Positions 48,601 to 57,328 of a stretch of 64,000 nt of DNA are shown here, piece by piece. Origin of the DNA: Ianthella basta (lineage: Eukaryota; Porifera; Demospongiae; Verongiida; Ianthellidae); the NCBI GenBank assembly GCA_964019415.1, contig OZ025881.1, forward strand, positions 2,979,780 through 3,043,779. Reading direction: 5' to 3'. The number at the start of each line of letters is the position of its first letter. The first letter of the stretch is position 1. A program made the position numbers and the translations under genes. Below the pieces are notes generated by a model. It did not search any database and had not been told where the DNA came from. It saw only the letters and a program-made list of their open reading frames with translations.

Positions 48601-48749
48601 CCGAATCTACTTATATCACTCACTAAATCACTATCATAGTTCTTAGCGCTTATCTTTCACCGTCCTTAGTTTGCTGGCAGGCTGTCTATGACCATCACCC
48701 AGCGCAGCTGCCTTCCGCCATTTTTTAGCGCCAACCAATCAATTATGCC
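45693..48749 (-). mobile_element. RTE-clade LINE, about 3.06 kb, 13-bp TSD
   Basis: The target duplication GAGTTTCTAAAGT occurs at 45680-45692 and 48750-48762. The element reads on the minus strand: 5' end near 48749, endonuclease, reverse transcriptase, and a 3' tail made of TTGAATTGAAAA-type short repeats (45693-45720), which is typical of RTE elements. It is nested in the foldback element 44969-49512. It appears near full length. Confidence 0.85.
45810..48660 (-). pseudogene. RTE endonuclease-reverse transcriptase ORF with two in-frame TAG codons
   Basis: One minus-strand frame encodes an APE-like endonuclease (CWNVRTLNG, GVSEAK with the catalytic Glu, GDMNARVG, SDHYLV), then the RT: VVPVHKKGS, ANYRGISL, GFRTGRGCNDQ, VDLEKAYDNV, RGVRQGCTLSPWLFN and LLLFADDMVVMAES (catalytic FADD). 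The C-terminal part has LLYGCETWTL and GVTRLDR; the frame ends at 45810. The frame is broken only by TAG at 48444-48446 (inside the endonuclease) and TAG at 47832-47834 (between the domains). The RT part alone is open for about 667 codons. The endonuclease resembles the CFDP2-type domain typical of RTE. Confidence 0.85.
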
Positions 48750-50110
48750 GAGTTTCTAAAGTATGCCTTAAATTATACATAGTACATGGCATGAGGAGAC
48801 AGGCATGAGAACAGGATGAAGGGCATTTTGTGTACAGTAAACTGATAGTGAAGAGGCATGCCGCGTACAGAAGATACAGCCCACTTAGTTTGGAAAGGTT
48901 GGAAGGTAACTATTGCTATACTCAGGGGTTATTTCAAGCACAATGAATAAGGGCAGCAAAGAACACCTGAAACCCATAGATAGTCTTCACTAAACATATA
49001 CTGACCTGACCTGCATGCAGGGACCTGCACATGCAGTACAACTATGGCTGCATATATACCTGAGAAGCAATATAGCTACCTTACAACCATTACAAATTAA
49101 GTAATTGGGCTCCATCTGCTGTCATGCCTCTTCACTATCAGTTTACTGTACACAAAATTCCCTCCATTTTGTTCTCATGCCTGTCAATGGCTTGCAAGCC
49201 TCACGAACACCATAGCTAGAACAGTACTAACAGCATACAAATGTGCATAATATATACCTCACAGTATTATAATCATTCTACTACATGCACACACAAACAT
49301 ACATACAGCAGTATAGTAACTTAATTCATTAGCTTGCATGCGTGTAGTGACTGCAGTCATTTGTACAGCTTGTATATGGCACAATGAATATCAATATTGA
49401 TGTGATGAATAATTATGATTATACATTCTTTACTTGGATTAACAGTGTTAAGCAAGTCTGTTAACTTAAAACTCTGTTAAACCATGTTAAGTAAGCTGTT
49501 ATCGCAAGTTAACAAGATCTTTTACAACTCTGGTAACTAAGGCAGTTGGTGCAGTGATTCCAAGTTCGTTTGTTATTGCCATGCATGCAGTATATATACA
49601 CAACTAAATAAGTATATAATTAGGTAGTGCTCCCTCCCCTGGTGGGTTAGTTTCTTGGCTGAAAGGTAACAATGATGTTTTACAAGTACAGACTAGTAAA
49701 ACGGCACTTCAATACAAACTCACTGTGCAGTATGCGCTTTGCTATGACGTTTGCAACTTTGCATAATTATAATTATTGAGCAGTCGAGTGGGATGCACTA
49801 CCAGCTCACTTTATATTGTTTTCATAACATGCAGCTTTCACTTGCAGAGCAACGAGTCCCATGCAATTACATGTTTGTAGCCACAATGGAACCAACTCCT
49901 AGGAAGCTTGCCTCGCATGTTTACAGTGTTAGCTAGCTACTACTTTCAGCAATTTATGCAGCTATGGAAATAGCTATATTGAATTCTAGATGCTAGCTCA
50001 GTTACTGCAAGCAGTGAGTGTAGGGATGGGGGGTGAGGAGGGGGTATATGGGTGTATACGTGGGCAATAGTTGGAGGTTTGCGCAGGTTGGAGGTATGCG
50101 CGTAACATAT

Positions 50111-50346
50111 TGTGACGATTTAAAGAGACTCTGTGTCTGCACTAGCTGTCTCATCTAGGCCCTGACATGACTTGATTTTGTTGACTCCTGCATGTTCCCT
50201 CACACCTGATCCTTTGTAAATCCATCACAACAAGTAATCCCATGTGTATATAAGGAGCTCATTTCATTGTGTAACCAGTCCCCCCTGTGTTGGTTAATCC
50301 CTATTCAACTGAATTGGTACGCGTGCGAAAGCTGCTGTTCGTAACA
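50111..50346 (+). repeat. 5' LTR of Ty3/gypsy element
   Basis: Begins TGTGACGATT and ends GTTCGTAACA (TG...CA ends). A TATATAAGG promoter-like box lies near 50247. The 3' LTR copy is at 55345-55580. Confidence 0.92.
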
Positions 50347-50347
50347 C

Positions 50348-50365
50348 TGGTGTCAGAAGTGGGAT
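50348..50365 (+). promoter_or_regulatory. Primer-binding site, tRNA-Leu type
   Basis: TGGTGTCAGAAGTGGGAT starts one base after the 5' LTR. It is complementary to the 3' end of animal tRNA-Leu (sequence ending CTGACA-CCA), from my knowledge of that tRNA. Confidence 0.75.
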
Positions 50366-50381
50366 CACTTCCAAGCTTGCC

Positions 50382-51365
50382 ATGGCTACAGGAACATGTA
50401 GTTCCAGTCGAGTGGAGGAGCAAATGGCCGCATTGATCCAAAGAATGGATGAGCAGAATCAACAGCTGAAGAGCCTGACGGAGCACCTGTCCTCTCGTGT
50501 AGATGGTGCTGAGAAAGGCCAGCAGCAGATGATGTCAGCACTGAGAGAAGTGGAAGCTTCCTTGTTGGAAAAGCAGGAGCAGCTACGCGAGAGCATTCTT
50601 CAGGAAGTGGCAACTGGAGACAGAATGTGGGAGGGGGGCTCGCAAGTGGACCAACAGCAGCCACAAGGAGCCAGCAGCTGCCCAACCGTTGTACACAAGC
50701 CTGTTCCATTTGATGGGAAAGTGTCTTGGGATTCTTACAAGACACAGTTCGAGATGCTTGCCAAGATGAATCACTGGAAAGAGCCAGAGAAGGCTGCCCA
50801 CCTGGCGATCAGCCTTAGGGGACCAGCAATGGGGGTTTTGCACAACTTGCCCCCAGAAGAACGCCACAACTACAATGCTCTATCGACGGCATTGGATATA
50901 CGGTTTGGAACAGCTCATCAGGTGGAGCTGAGTCGCATGCATCTGAAGAACAGAACACGGCGTCGTGATGAGAGTTTGCCTGAGTTAGCTGAAGACGTGG
51001 AAAGACTGACACGGTGTTCCTATCCAGATGCAGCTGCTGACATGATTGAGGTTCTGGCAAAAGACCAGTTCATTGATGCCCTGCAAGACGAAGAAATGAG
51101 GCTGCGAGTGCGCCAGAGTCGCCCATCTACCCTGCGGCAAGCCTTGGAAACATCGCTGGAACTAGAGTCTTTTGAGTTAGCCAGCAGACACAGACCAAGG
51201 ATGGCAAGAGAGGCTGTTCTGGGGGATAGTGAATTGGAGGAGAATCACGTGGAACAGAAGGCAATGGACCAGTTGGTGGAGTTGGTGAGACGTGCCATGA
51301 GAGACCCACAGCAGGAACAGAAGGCTGAGGAACGTGTCAGACAGCGCCGCCAGAGGACTGTTTGA
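50382..51365 (+). CDS. gag: Ty3/gypsy Gag
   Basis: Open for 327 codons from an ATG at 50382. It has an N-terminal coiled-coil-like region (residues about 10-75, Gln/Glu/Leu rich), then the retrotransposon Gag capsid domain: FDGKVSWDSYKTQFEML, AHLAISLRGPAMGVLHNL, then HLKNRTRRRDESLPELAEDV. The frame stops at 51363-51365, just where the nucleocapsid zinc knuckle (C-x2-C-x4-H-x4-C, at 51359-51400) begins in another frame. Gag as read here therefore lacks its knuckle. Either a single-base indel lies near 51300-51355 or expression uses two frame changes. Confidence 0.85.
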   Translation: MATGTCSSSRVEEQMAALIQRMDEQNQQLKSLTEHLSSRVDGAEKGQQQMMSALREVEASLLEKQEQLRESILQEVATGDRMWEGGSQVDQQQPQGASSCPTVVHKPVPFDGKVSWDSYKTQFEMLAKMNHWKEPEKAAHLAISLRGPAMGVLHNLPPEERHNYNALSTALDIRFGTAHQVELSRMHLKNRTRRRDESLPELAEDVERLTRCSYPDAAADMIEVLAKDQFIDALQDEEMRLRVRQSRPSTLRQALETSLELESFELASRHRPRMAREAVLGDSELEENHVEQKAMDQLVELVRRAMRDPQQEQKAEERVRQRRQRTV

Positions 51366-54300
51366 GATGTGGCAAGAAGGGCCACATGCAACGGGACTGC
51401 CGTCAGCAGCCCCAACCAGGCCAGGCTGTTCCTCCAGGTGGATCCCAGTCGGGAAACGAGCAGTAGTCAAGCTTGCGGGGCAGAGCTTGGCTGGGTCTGA
51501 CACAGCCCCAAAAGTTGTTTTTAAAACTGGTTCTATTTACAATGCTTGTGATAGTCTCATTGTTGCAGGTTCCATCAATGGCCGAGTTTGTGACATCACT
51601 GTTGACACGGGCAGCAATATTTCTATTTTGAGGCCAGATATTTTGGAGGACAGAGATGAGTTCAACATCCAACCAGTGCATAGCAGTCTGCAGACAGTTA
51701 CTGGGGAAAAGGCACCCATCCATGGCAAAGGAGAGCTAGAGCTCAGGATTGGGGACTTGACCGTCCTCCATCCCATGTGGATAGCAGATATCAAAGATGA
51801 ATGCATCTTGGGCTTGGATTTCCTTCAGCGTCATCACTGCTTAGTGAACTTGAAGGAGAGTTCTTTGCGCGTGGGAGCCCAGGAGTTTCCACTAAGAAAA
51901 GCTAGCCTGAAGTCAGAGCGCACTTGTTGCCGAGCCGTATTAACTGACAGAGTGTCCATTCCCCCCTTTTCAGAGGCAATTATCCCTGTGAGGATTGACC
52001 CAGCCCAGGGCAGCATGGAGTGGGGATTGTTGGAGACATCAGATGAAGCTGATCACCAAGTAGATGGTGTGTTGGTCGGAAGAAAATTGGTGGATGTGCA
52101 CAAGGAGGCTATCCACCTAAGAGTAGTAAACCTGTCCCACGAGCCAAAGACAATTCGCCGGGGCACTACTGTGGCCAAGTGTGAACCAATCAACTGTGTA
52201 TCCATTCCTGAAGCAGCTCCATCATCAACAGATGAGACACCAGGCACTGTGCGGAGAGCCTCATTCAATGAGATCCCACATCACTTGGAGCCATTGCTGC
52301 TCCAAAGCACAGAAGGTCTATCTGTGGAAAAGAAGGAAACAGTCTGCCAACTCCTGTGTGAATTTTCTAATCTGTTTTCTACAGGTCCCAGGGATCTCGG
52401 GTGTACCGGCCTTGCCAAGCATCAGATCCAAACAGGAGATGCCAAGCCAATTCGCCAGCCTCCCCGACGACTGCCACTATCTAGGAGGGAAGAAGCTGAA
52501 GAGGCTGTGGTAGAGATGGAAGGGCAAGGAGTGATTGAGCAATCAACTAGTGCCTGGTCCTCACCTGTTGTCCTTGTTACCAAAAAAGATGGTACTACAC
52601 GGTTTTGTGTGGACTATCGAAAGCTAAATGATGTCACCCAGAAGGACTCATATCCCTTGCCTCGCATTGATGACACTATCGATGCCCTGTCTGGGGCACA
52701 GTGGTTCTCCACACTAGATCTGAAGAGCGGCTACTGGCAGGTCCCACTGGAGGAAGATGCCAAGGAGAAAACAGCTTTCTCAACAGGTACAGGTTTGTGG
52801 CAGTTCACTGTAATGCCATTTGGTCTATGTAATGCCCCTGCAACTTTTGAACGTTTAATGGAGCAAGTGTTGTCCGGCCTCCCAACCAGCATAGCCCTTC
52901 TTTATCTAGATGACATCCTGGTCCCTGGAAGAACTTTCAACCAGCAAATTGAAAACTTGCGGACAGTGTTTCAGAGGTTGAAATCCGCAAGACTGAAGTT
53001 GAACCCAAAGAAATGCATTCTGTTCCAAAAGGAGGTGAAGTACCTAGGTCATGTTGTGAGTGCCCATGGAGTTGTACCTGATCCAGGAAAGATTGAAGCT
53101 ATTGTAACGTGGCCCAGACCTGCTTGTGTTAGAGATGTCAGGAGCTTCTTGGGCTTAGCATCTTATTATCGACGTTTTATAGCAGGGTACTCCGAGGTGG
53201 CAGCTCCCCTGCACTTGTACACCCAGAAGGGCGTCCCTTTTGTTTGGTCCGAAGCAGCTGAAGCAGCATTCACCAGACTGAAAGAAATTCTCAGCAATGC
53301 ACCTGTCCTGGCCTACCCAGATCCGGCTGCCACCTTCATCCTTGACACAGATGCCAGCAATGAGGGGATTGGTGCTGTGCTGTCACAGGGGATTGATGGA
53401 GAAGAAAGGCCAGTAGCTTTCTTCAGCCGAACGCTTACTCGGCCACAGCGGAACTACTGTGTAACACGCAGAGAATTGCTGGCAGTAGTAAAGTCTATCA
53501 AACAGTTCCACACTTATCTGTATGGACAGCAATTTGTTGTACGCACGGATCACTCGGCACTGCAATGGCTCCTCAATTTCAGACACCCTGAGGGCCAAGT
53601 GGCAAGGTGGCTGGAAGTCCTGCAGAGTTACAGCTTTACCATCCAACATCGGCCTGGTCCGAAGCACAGCAATGCAGATGCTCTATCCCGGCGGCCATGT
53701 CTCACCACTGACTGCAAGTACTGCAATCAATTGGAACTGAAGGACACACAGGATGCTGAGCCCTCATCACAACCTACAGTACAAGCAGTTAACTTGAGTG
53801 CCGGCATTATTGCGGATATGGGTATTGCAACATCACCAGAAGCACTGCGACAAGCCCAGTTAGCTGACGAAAACCTAAAACCTGTACTGGAATGGTTGGA
53901 ACTGGACACCGCCAGGCCACCATGGGAAGTGGTTGCCCCCTTTAGTGGGCATACTAAGGCCTACTGGGCTCAATGGGACAGCCTGAAGCTGGAAAATGGA
54001 GTGCTGTACCGCAAATGGGAAACTACAGCTGGGGACACCACTCTTTTGCAGCTCGTGGTCCCCAAGGAACTTCAAGAGCACGTTCTCAAACAGTTACATG
54101 GCACCCGAACGGCCGGGCACTTCGGGGTTTCCAAAACCCTTGGTCGTGTGCGAGAACGCTTCTACTGGGTTGACTGCCGACGAGATGTCCAGGACTGGTG
54201 TCGCAACTGCGATTTATGTGCAGAAAGAAGGGGCCCCCCAAAGAAACCAAGGGCATCTTTGCAGCAGTATATGGTAGGCTCACCCATGGAGCGCATTGCC

Positions 54301-55314
54301 CTTGATGTCCTGGGACCACTAACTCTCACTGAGCAAGGGAACAAGTACATCCTTGTCGTAGCAGACTATTTCTCTAAGTGGACTGAGGCATTTCCCATGC
54401 CAGATCAAGAGTCCAGCACTGTGGCAGACTTTCTGGTTAAAGAAGTCATCTCTCGATTTGGTGTGCCTCTCCTCATTCATTCCGACCAAGGAAGGAATTT
54501 TGAGTCGGCCTTGTTTTCTGAAATTTGTCACATGCTGGGAATGAAGAAGACCAGAACAACGCCGTACCACCCTCAGTCTGATGGTATGGTCGAAAGGTTT
54601 AACAGGACTCTTCTGGATCAGCTGGCCAAATTTGCTGACTACCACCAGACAGACTGGGATCAGCACATTCCTTTCCTCATGATGGCATACCGGTCAGCAG
54701 TTCATGAAGCGACTAATTGTTCCCCAGCTAAAGTCCTTTTTGGAAGAGATCTGCGATTGCCAATTGACTTGCTGCTGGGACGTCCTGAAGAAGAATGCCC
54801 AGAATCAGTAAAGCAATACACTAGAGACTTATGTCAGAAGCTGGAGAGAATTCACTGTTTCACCCGTGAACATCTCAAGCTGTCATCTGATAGGATGAAA
54901 CAGCGATACGATTTGTTGCAGGAGGGACAACCACTGGGAGTTGGTGATGCAGTGTGGCTGCATGATCCCCAGCGAAGGAAGGGGTTGAGTCCCAAGCTAC
55001 AAAGACCCTGGAAGGGCCCATATCTTGTCATTAAAAAGATCAATGACTTGATCTACAGGATACGCCTGGGGCCCCGAATCAAGCCAAAGGTTGTGCATCG
55101 GAACCGGCTGTGGAAGTACACTGGATCCAATCCCCCCACGTGGCAGAACATCAATGGGGATTCGGAAATGGCACAGTCTGCAGAACCATCGAGGTCTGTG
55201 AGCGAAGAAACACTGCCCAGCGCAAGGGAACAGGACCTGGAAGATACTGCTAATCAGCAGCAGCGGAGGAGAAGCGACCGTCTAAGAAGACCACCTGCCC
55301 GCTATGTGGCTTGA
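51334..55314 (+). CDS. pol: Ty3/gypsy Pol polyprotein (PR-RT-RNaseH-INT)
   Basis: Open for 1326 codons without any stop. It overlaps Gag and has no ATG at its beginning, so it is expected to be made by frameshifting. Domains by residue: protease with VDTGS (about 90-94) and ILGLDFL; RT (about 380-560) with FCVDYRKLND, MPFGLCNAPATF and LLYLDDILV (catalytic YLDD, about 524); RNase H with DTDAS and TDHSALQWLL (about 670-760); integrase HHCC zinc finger (H..H...CRNCDLC, about 925-965); DDE core with ALDVLGPLT, IHSDQGRNF and MVERFNRTL; a GPY-like end PWKGPYLVIKK (about 1225). No chromodomain is visible. All catalytic residues appear present. Confidence 0.93.
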   Translation: MSDSAARGLFEMWQEGPHATGLPSAAPTRPGCSSRWIPVGKRAVVKLAGQSLAGSDTAPKVVFKTGSIYNACDSLIVAGSINGRVCDITVDTGSNISILRPDILEDRDEFNIQPVHSSLQTVTGEKAPIHGKGELELRIGDLTVLHPMWIADIKDECILGLDFLQRHHCLVNLKESSLRVGAQEFPLRKASLKSERTCCRAVLTDRVSIPPFSEAIIPVRIDPAQGSMEWGLLETSDEADHQVDGVLVGRKLVDVHKEAIHLRVVNLSHEPKTIRRGTTVAKCEPINCVSIPEAAPSSTDETPGTVRRASFNEIPHHLEPLLLQSTEGLSVEKKETVCQLLCEFSNLFSTGPRDLGCTGLAKHQIQTGDAKPIRQPPRRLPLSRREEAEEAVVEMEGQGVIEQSTSAWSSPVVLVTKKDGTTRFCVDYRKLNDVTQKDSYPLPRIDDTIDALSGAQWFSTLDLKSGYWQVPLEEDAKEKTAFSTGTGLWQFTVMPFGLCNAPATFERLMEQVLSGLPTSIALLYLDDILVPGRTFNQQIENLRTVFQRLKSARLKLNPKKCILFQKEVKYLGHVVSAHGVVPDPGKIEAIVTWPRPACVRDVRSFLGLASYYRRFIAGYSEVAAPLHLYTQKGVPFVWSEAAEAAFTRLKEILSNAPVLAYPDPAATFILDTDASNEGIGAVLSQGIDGEERPVAFFSRTLTRPQRNYCVTRRELLAVVKSIKQFHTYLYGQQFVVRTDHSALQWLLNFRHPEGQVARWLEVLQSYSFTIQHRPGPKHSNADALSRRPCLTTDCKYCNQLELKDTQDAEPSSQPTVQAVNLSAGIIADMGIATSPEALRQAQLADENLKPVLEWLELDTARPPWEVVAPFSGHTKAYWAQWDSLKLENGVLYRKWETTAGDTTLLQLVVPKELQEHVLKQLHGTRTAGHFGVSKTLGRVRERFYWVDCRRDVQDWCRNCDLCAERRGPPKKPRASLQQYMVGSPMERIALDVLGPLTLTEQGNKYILVVADYFSKWTEAFPMPDQESSTVADFLVKEVISRFGVPLLIHSDQGRNFESALFSEICHMLGMKKTRTTPYHPQSDGMVERFNRTLLDQLAKFADYHQTDWDQHIPFLMMAYRSAVHEATNCSPAKVLFGRDLRLPIDLLLGRPEEECPESVKQYTRDLCQKLERIHCFTREHLKLSSDRMKQRYDLLQEGQPLGVGDAVWLHDPQRRKGLSPKLQRPWKGPYLVIKKINDLIYRIRLGPRIKPKVVHRNRLWKYTGSNPPTWQNINGDSEMAQSAEPSRSVSEETLPSAREQDLEDTANQQQRRRSDRLRRPPARYVA

Positions 55315-55331
55315 AGGGGGATGCTGTGTCT

Positions 55332-55344
55332 CGGGAGGGGAGAG
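55332..55344 (+). promoter_or_regulatory. Polypurine tract
   Basis: CGGGAGGGGAGAG-type purine run immediately 5' of the 3' LTR; the plus-strand primer for reverse transcription. Confidence 0.75.
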
Positions 55345-55580
55345 TGTGACGATTTAAAGAGACTCTGTGTCTGCACTAGCTGTCTCATCTAGGCCCTGAC
55401 ATGACTTGATTTTGTTGACTCCTGCATGTTCCCTTACACCTGATCCTTTGTAAATCCATCACAAGAAGTAATCCCATGTGTATATAAGGAGCTCATTTCA
55501 TTGTGTAACCAGTCCCCCCTGTGTTGGTTAATCCCTATTCAACTGAATTGGTACGCGTGCGAAAGCTGCTGTTCGTAACA
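55345..55580 (+). repeat. 3' LTR of Ty3/gypsy element
   Basis: 236 bp. It differs from the 5' LTR at two positions (one C/T in the CATGTTCCC region and one C/G near CCATCACAA). Confidence 0.92.
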
Positions 55581-55584
55581 ATAT

Positions 55585-57328
55585 ACATAGCTATTTTATG
55601 CTTGCAGTTTGGTAGCTATCCAAGGCTTCTTTTGTACCTCAATATTGCCTGAGAAAAATTCTCAGAAGGTGTAATATTCCAAACATTTGCCGCAGGCATG
55701 CCCCCACCTCCCAGGATGGGGTAGGCCAACACTTTAAGGATATTTGCACATTATTACTTCTGCCAGACCAATGCTAGGTATATCCCGACACCCCTGCATG
55801 CCAGCAATTAACTTTTTACTGCCTTGTACTTCTTACCCAGTCAACCCTGCAAGTCTATTGGTAGAGTTGGCCATGCATGCAGATCAGATCATGCAATACA
55901 ATGTCATTATTATGAATTGTAAAATTAGTACTACATTATAAAATAGAACTTTGTAGGATCTCTTGTACGCAAGCCCCATATACATCTATTGTGATGGTGT
56001 ATCCTCACAGTATGCATCAATATTCTTATTTCTACGGAGGCTGATTCTGCAAAAAGTGAATTTCTGCCCAGCTAGATCCTCTAAGTCTTGGAAGATCTAT
56101 GCAAGGCAGAGAGAAAGTAGATTCAAGTGAAACTACTAAACCATCAATCACTTCTGTGGCACAGTCTATGAAAAACTTCGTTGCGTCTTGTTGAGAGCTT
56201 CAATTTGAGCCATAACCCGTCCGAATCCGTCCAGAAACGGCCAAAATACGGTGCTACGAGGCGCAGCTCACGAGCCACGAGTTCGGCACGTATTTCCGAC
56301 GTGTTTCCGCAGGAAGTATATACTTTCTTAAGTCAAAGGCGGTACAACAAAAACATATCATCTATCCAGTTAAATGGAGAGCGGAGTGTGGCTTAACCTT
56401 AACCAATTTCAATGTGATAAAGACCGTTGTACTCACAAAGAAACGTACTGTGCAGTAATACGGTGAATGAGTGCAAGTCGAATAGTTTGAAATCTGGATT
56501 GGAATCGCTACTATAATGCGGACACCCTTCGGAACAAGAGAAGTGTCTTGATTATATAGAGGTGTCCGCATTTCAGAGTTACGGCCTATATGCCCATATA
56601 TTAAAACAATCTTCTAGTATGCCTGAAAAGTATCAAAATAAGGCGAAGTTGTAAAGGTAGAGGTGGTTCGCTCGAGTACTCGACTCACGCATCATTTCTG
56701 AATTCAATTCTAAAGCGTACCTGTTCGCGCTGAACTTTCCCATGTTAAAGACACCTTCAAAATCCTTAGTACAGACGATTTGCGACACCCGTCAACTTCT
56801 GTGCTGTTCCTGTCACTTGTCGGAGGTAGCGGTGCAAATCAGGAAGCGGTCATTTTCTGGCAGCTGATCAAAATGTCCGGATTATCGGGTGGGTTTATAC
56901 AGAGTTGTATAGGGCGGTACGCAAGGCGCTGTCCGCAATACGGAATAACGGGGTGTCCGCATTTCAAGGAAAATTTTATACAGGTAGAATAGGGCCAATC
57001 GTTGGGACATTAGAAAGTGTCCACTAATCGAGGTGTCCACTTTTCAGGGGTGTCTGCAAGGTGGGGTTCCACTGTATTAAAGCAAGCGTTTCTCCATGCA
57101 TGTTGCAACATTCACAAAATTAATGAAATACTCATATACTTGAGCAATTCTGGCAATGAAACACTAAATAAGCCATACAAACTGCATAGGTGGCTTATAC
57201 ATAATTATGCATAACAGTGTTTGCAGCAGCCTCGTACATACTGTAACCTTACAGTTATATCCAAAGTCTTTTAGGATGTGCTCGCCTCTAGTCCTGGGAG
57301 CAATGGCCATTCATCTCTGCTCAATATC
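55585..57328. other. Gene-free interval with a possible pogo/Tigger-like end
   Basis: No coding gene is supported. Four variants of GTGTCCRC-TTTTCA occur at about 56563, 56950, 57028 and 57045. The stretch ending GGGGTTCCACTGTA at 57063-57077 reads, inverted, TACAGTGGAACCCC, the kind of end found in pogo/Tigger elements. I could not find the partner end, so the element is unproven. Confidence 0.35.

Larger units (their letters stand above)
44969..49512. mobile_element. Foldback element (long inverted arms) hosting an RTE insertion
   Basis: The arm at 44969-45120 (TTAACTTGCGATAACAGCTT, then TTAACAGACTTGCT and CATAATTATTCATCA) recurs inverted at 49380-49512. Inner arm segments around 45575-45690 recur inverted at 49115-49215 and directly at 48790-48870. 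The middle is taken up by the LINE at 45693-48749. No transposase belongs to the foldback itself, so it is non-autonomous. Exact ends and any target duplication are uncertain. Confidence 0.65.
50111..55580 (+). mobile_element. Full-length Ty3/gypsy LTR retrotransposon
   Basis: A 5470-bp element with 236-bp LTRs, a primer-binding site, gag, an open 1326-codon pol and a polypurine tract. The flanking ATAT at 50107-50110 and 55581-55584 is a plausible 4-bp target duplication. The LTRs differ at only two positions that I can see, so the insertion is recent. It lies between SDR gene A and the foldback element, in the same orientation as neither. Confidence 0.92.

Noticed and set aside
45904..48639. 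Several long plus-strand open frames (for example 45904-46689 and 48025-48639)
   Set aside because: They are antisense to the RTE reverse transcriptase and endonuclease, are Ser/Thr/Pro-rich shadows and show no domain.
57045..57080. Complete pogo/Tigger transposon
   Set aside because: Only one possible end (TACAGTGGAACCCC inverted) is visible; no partner end or transposase was found.
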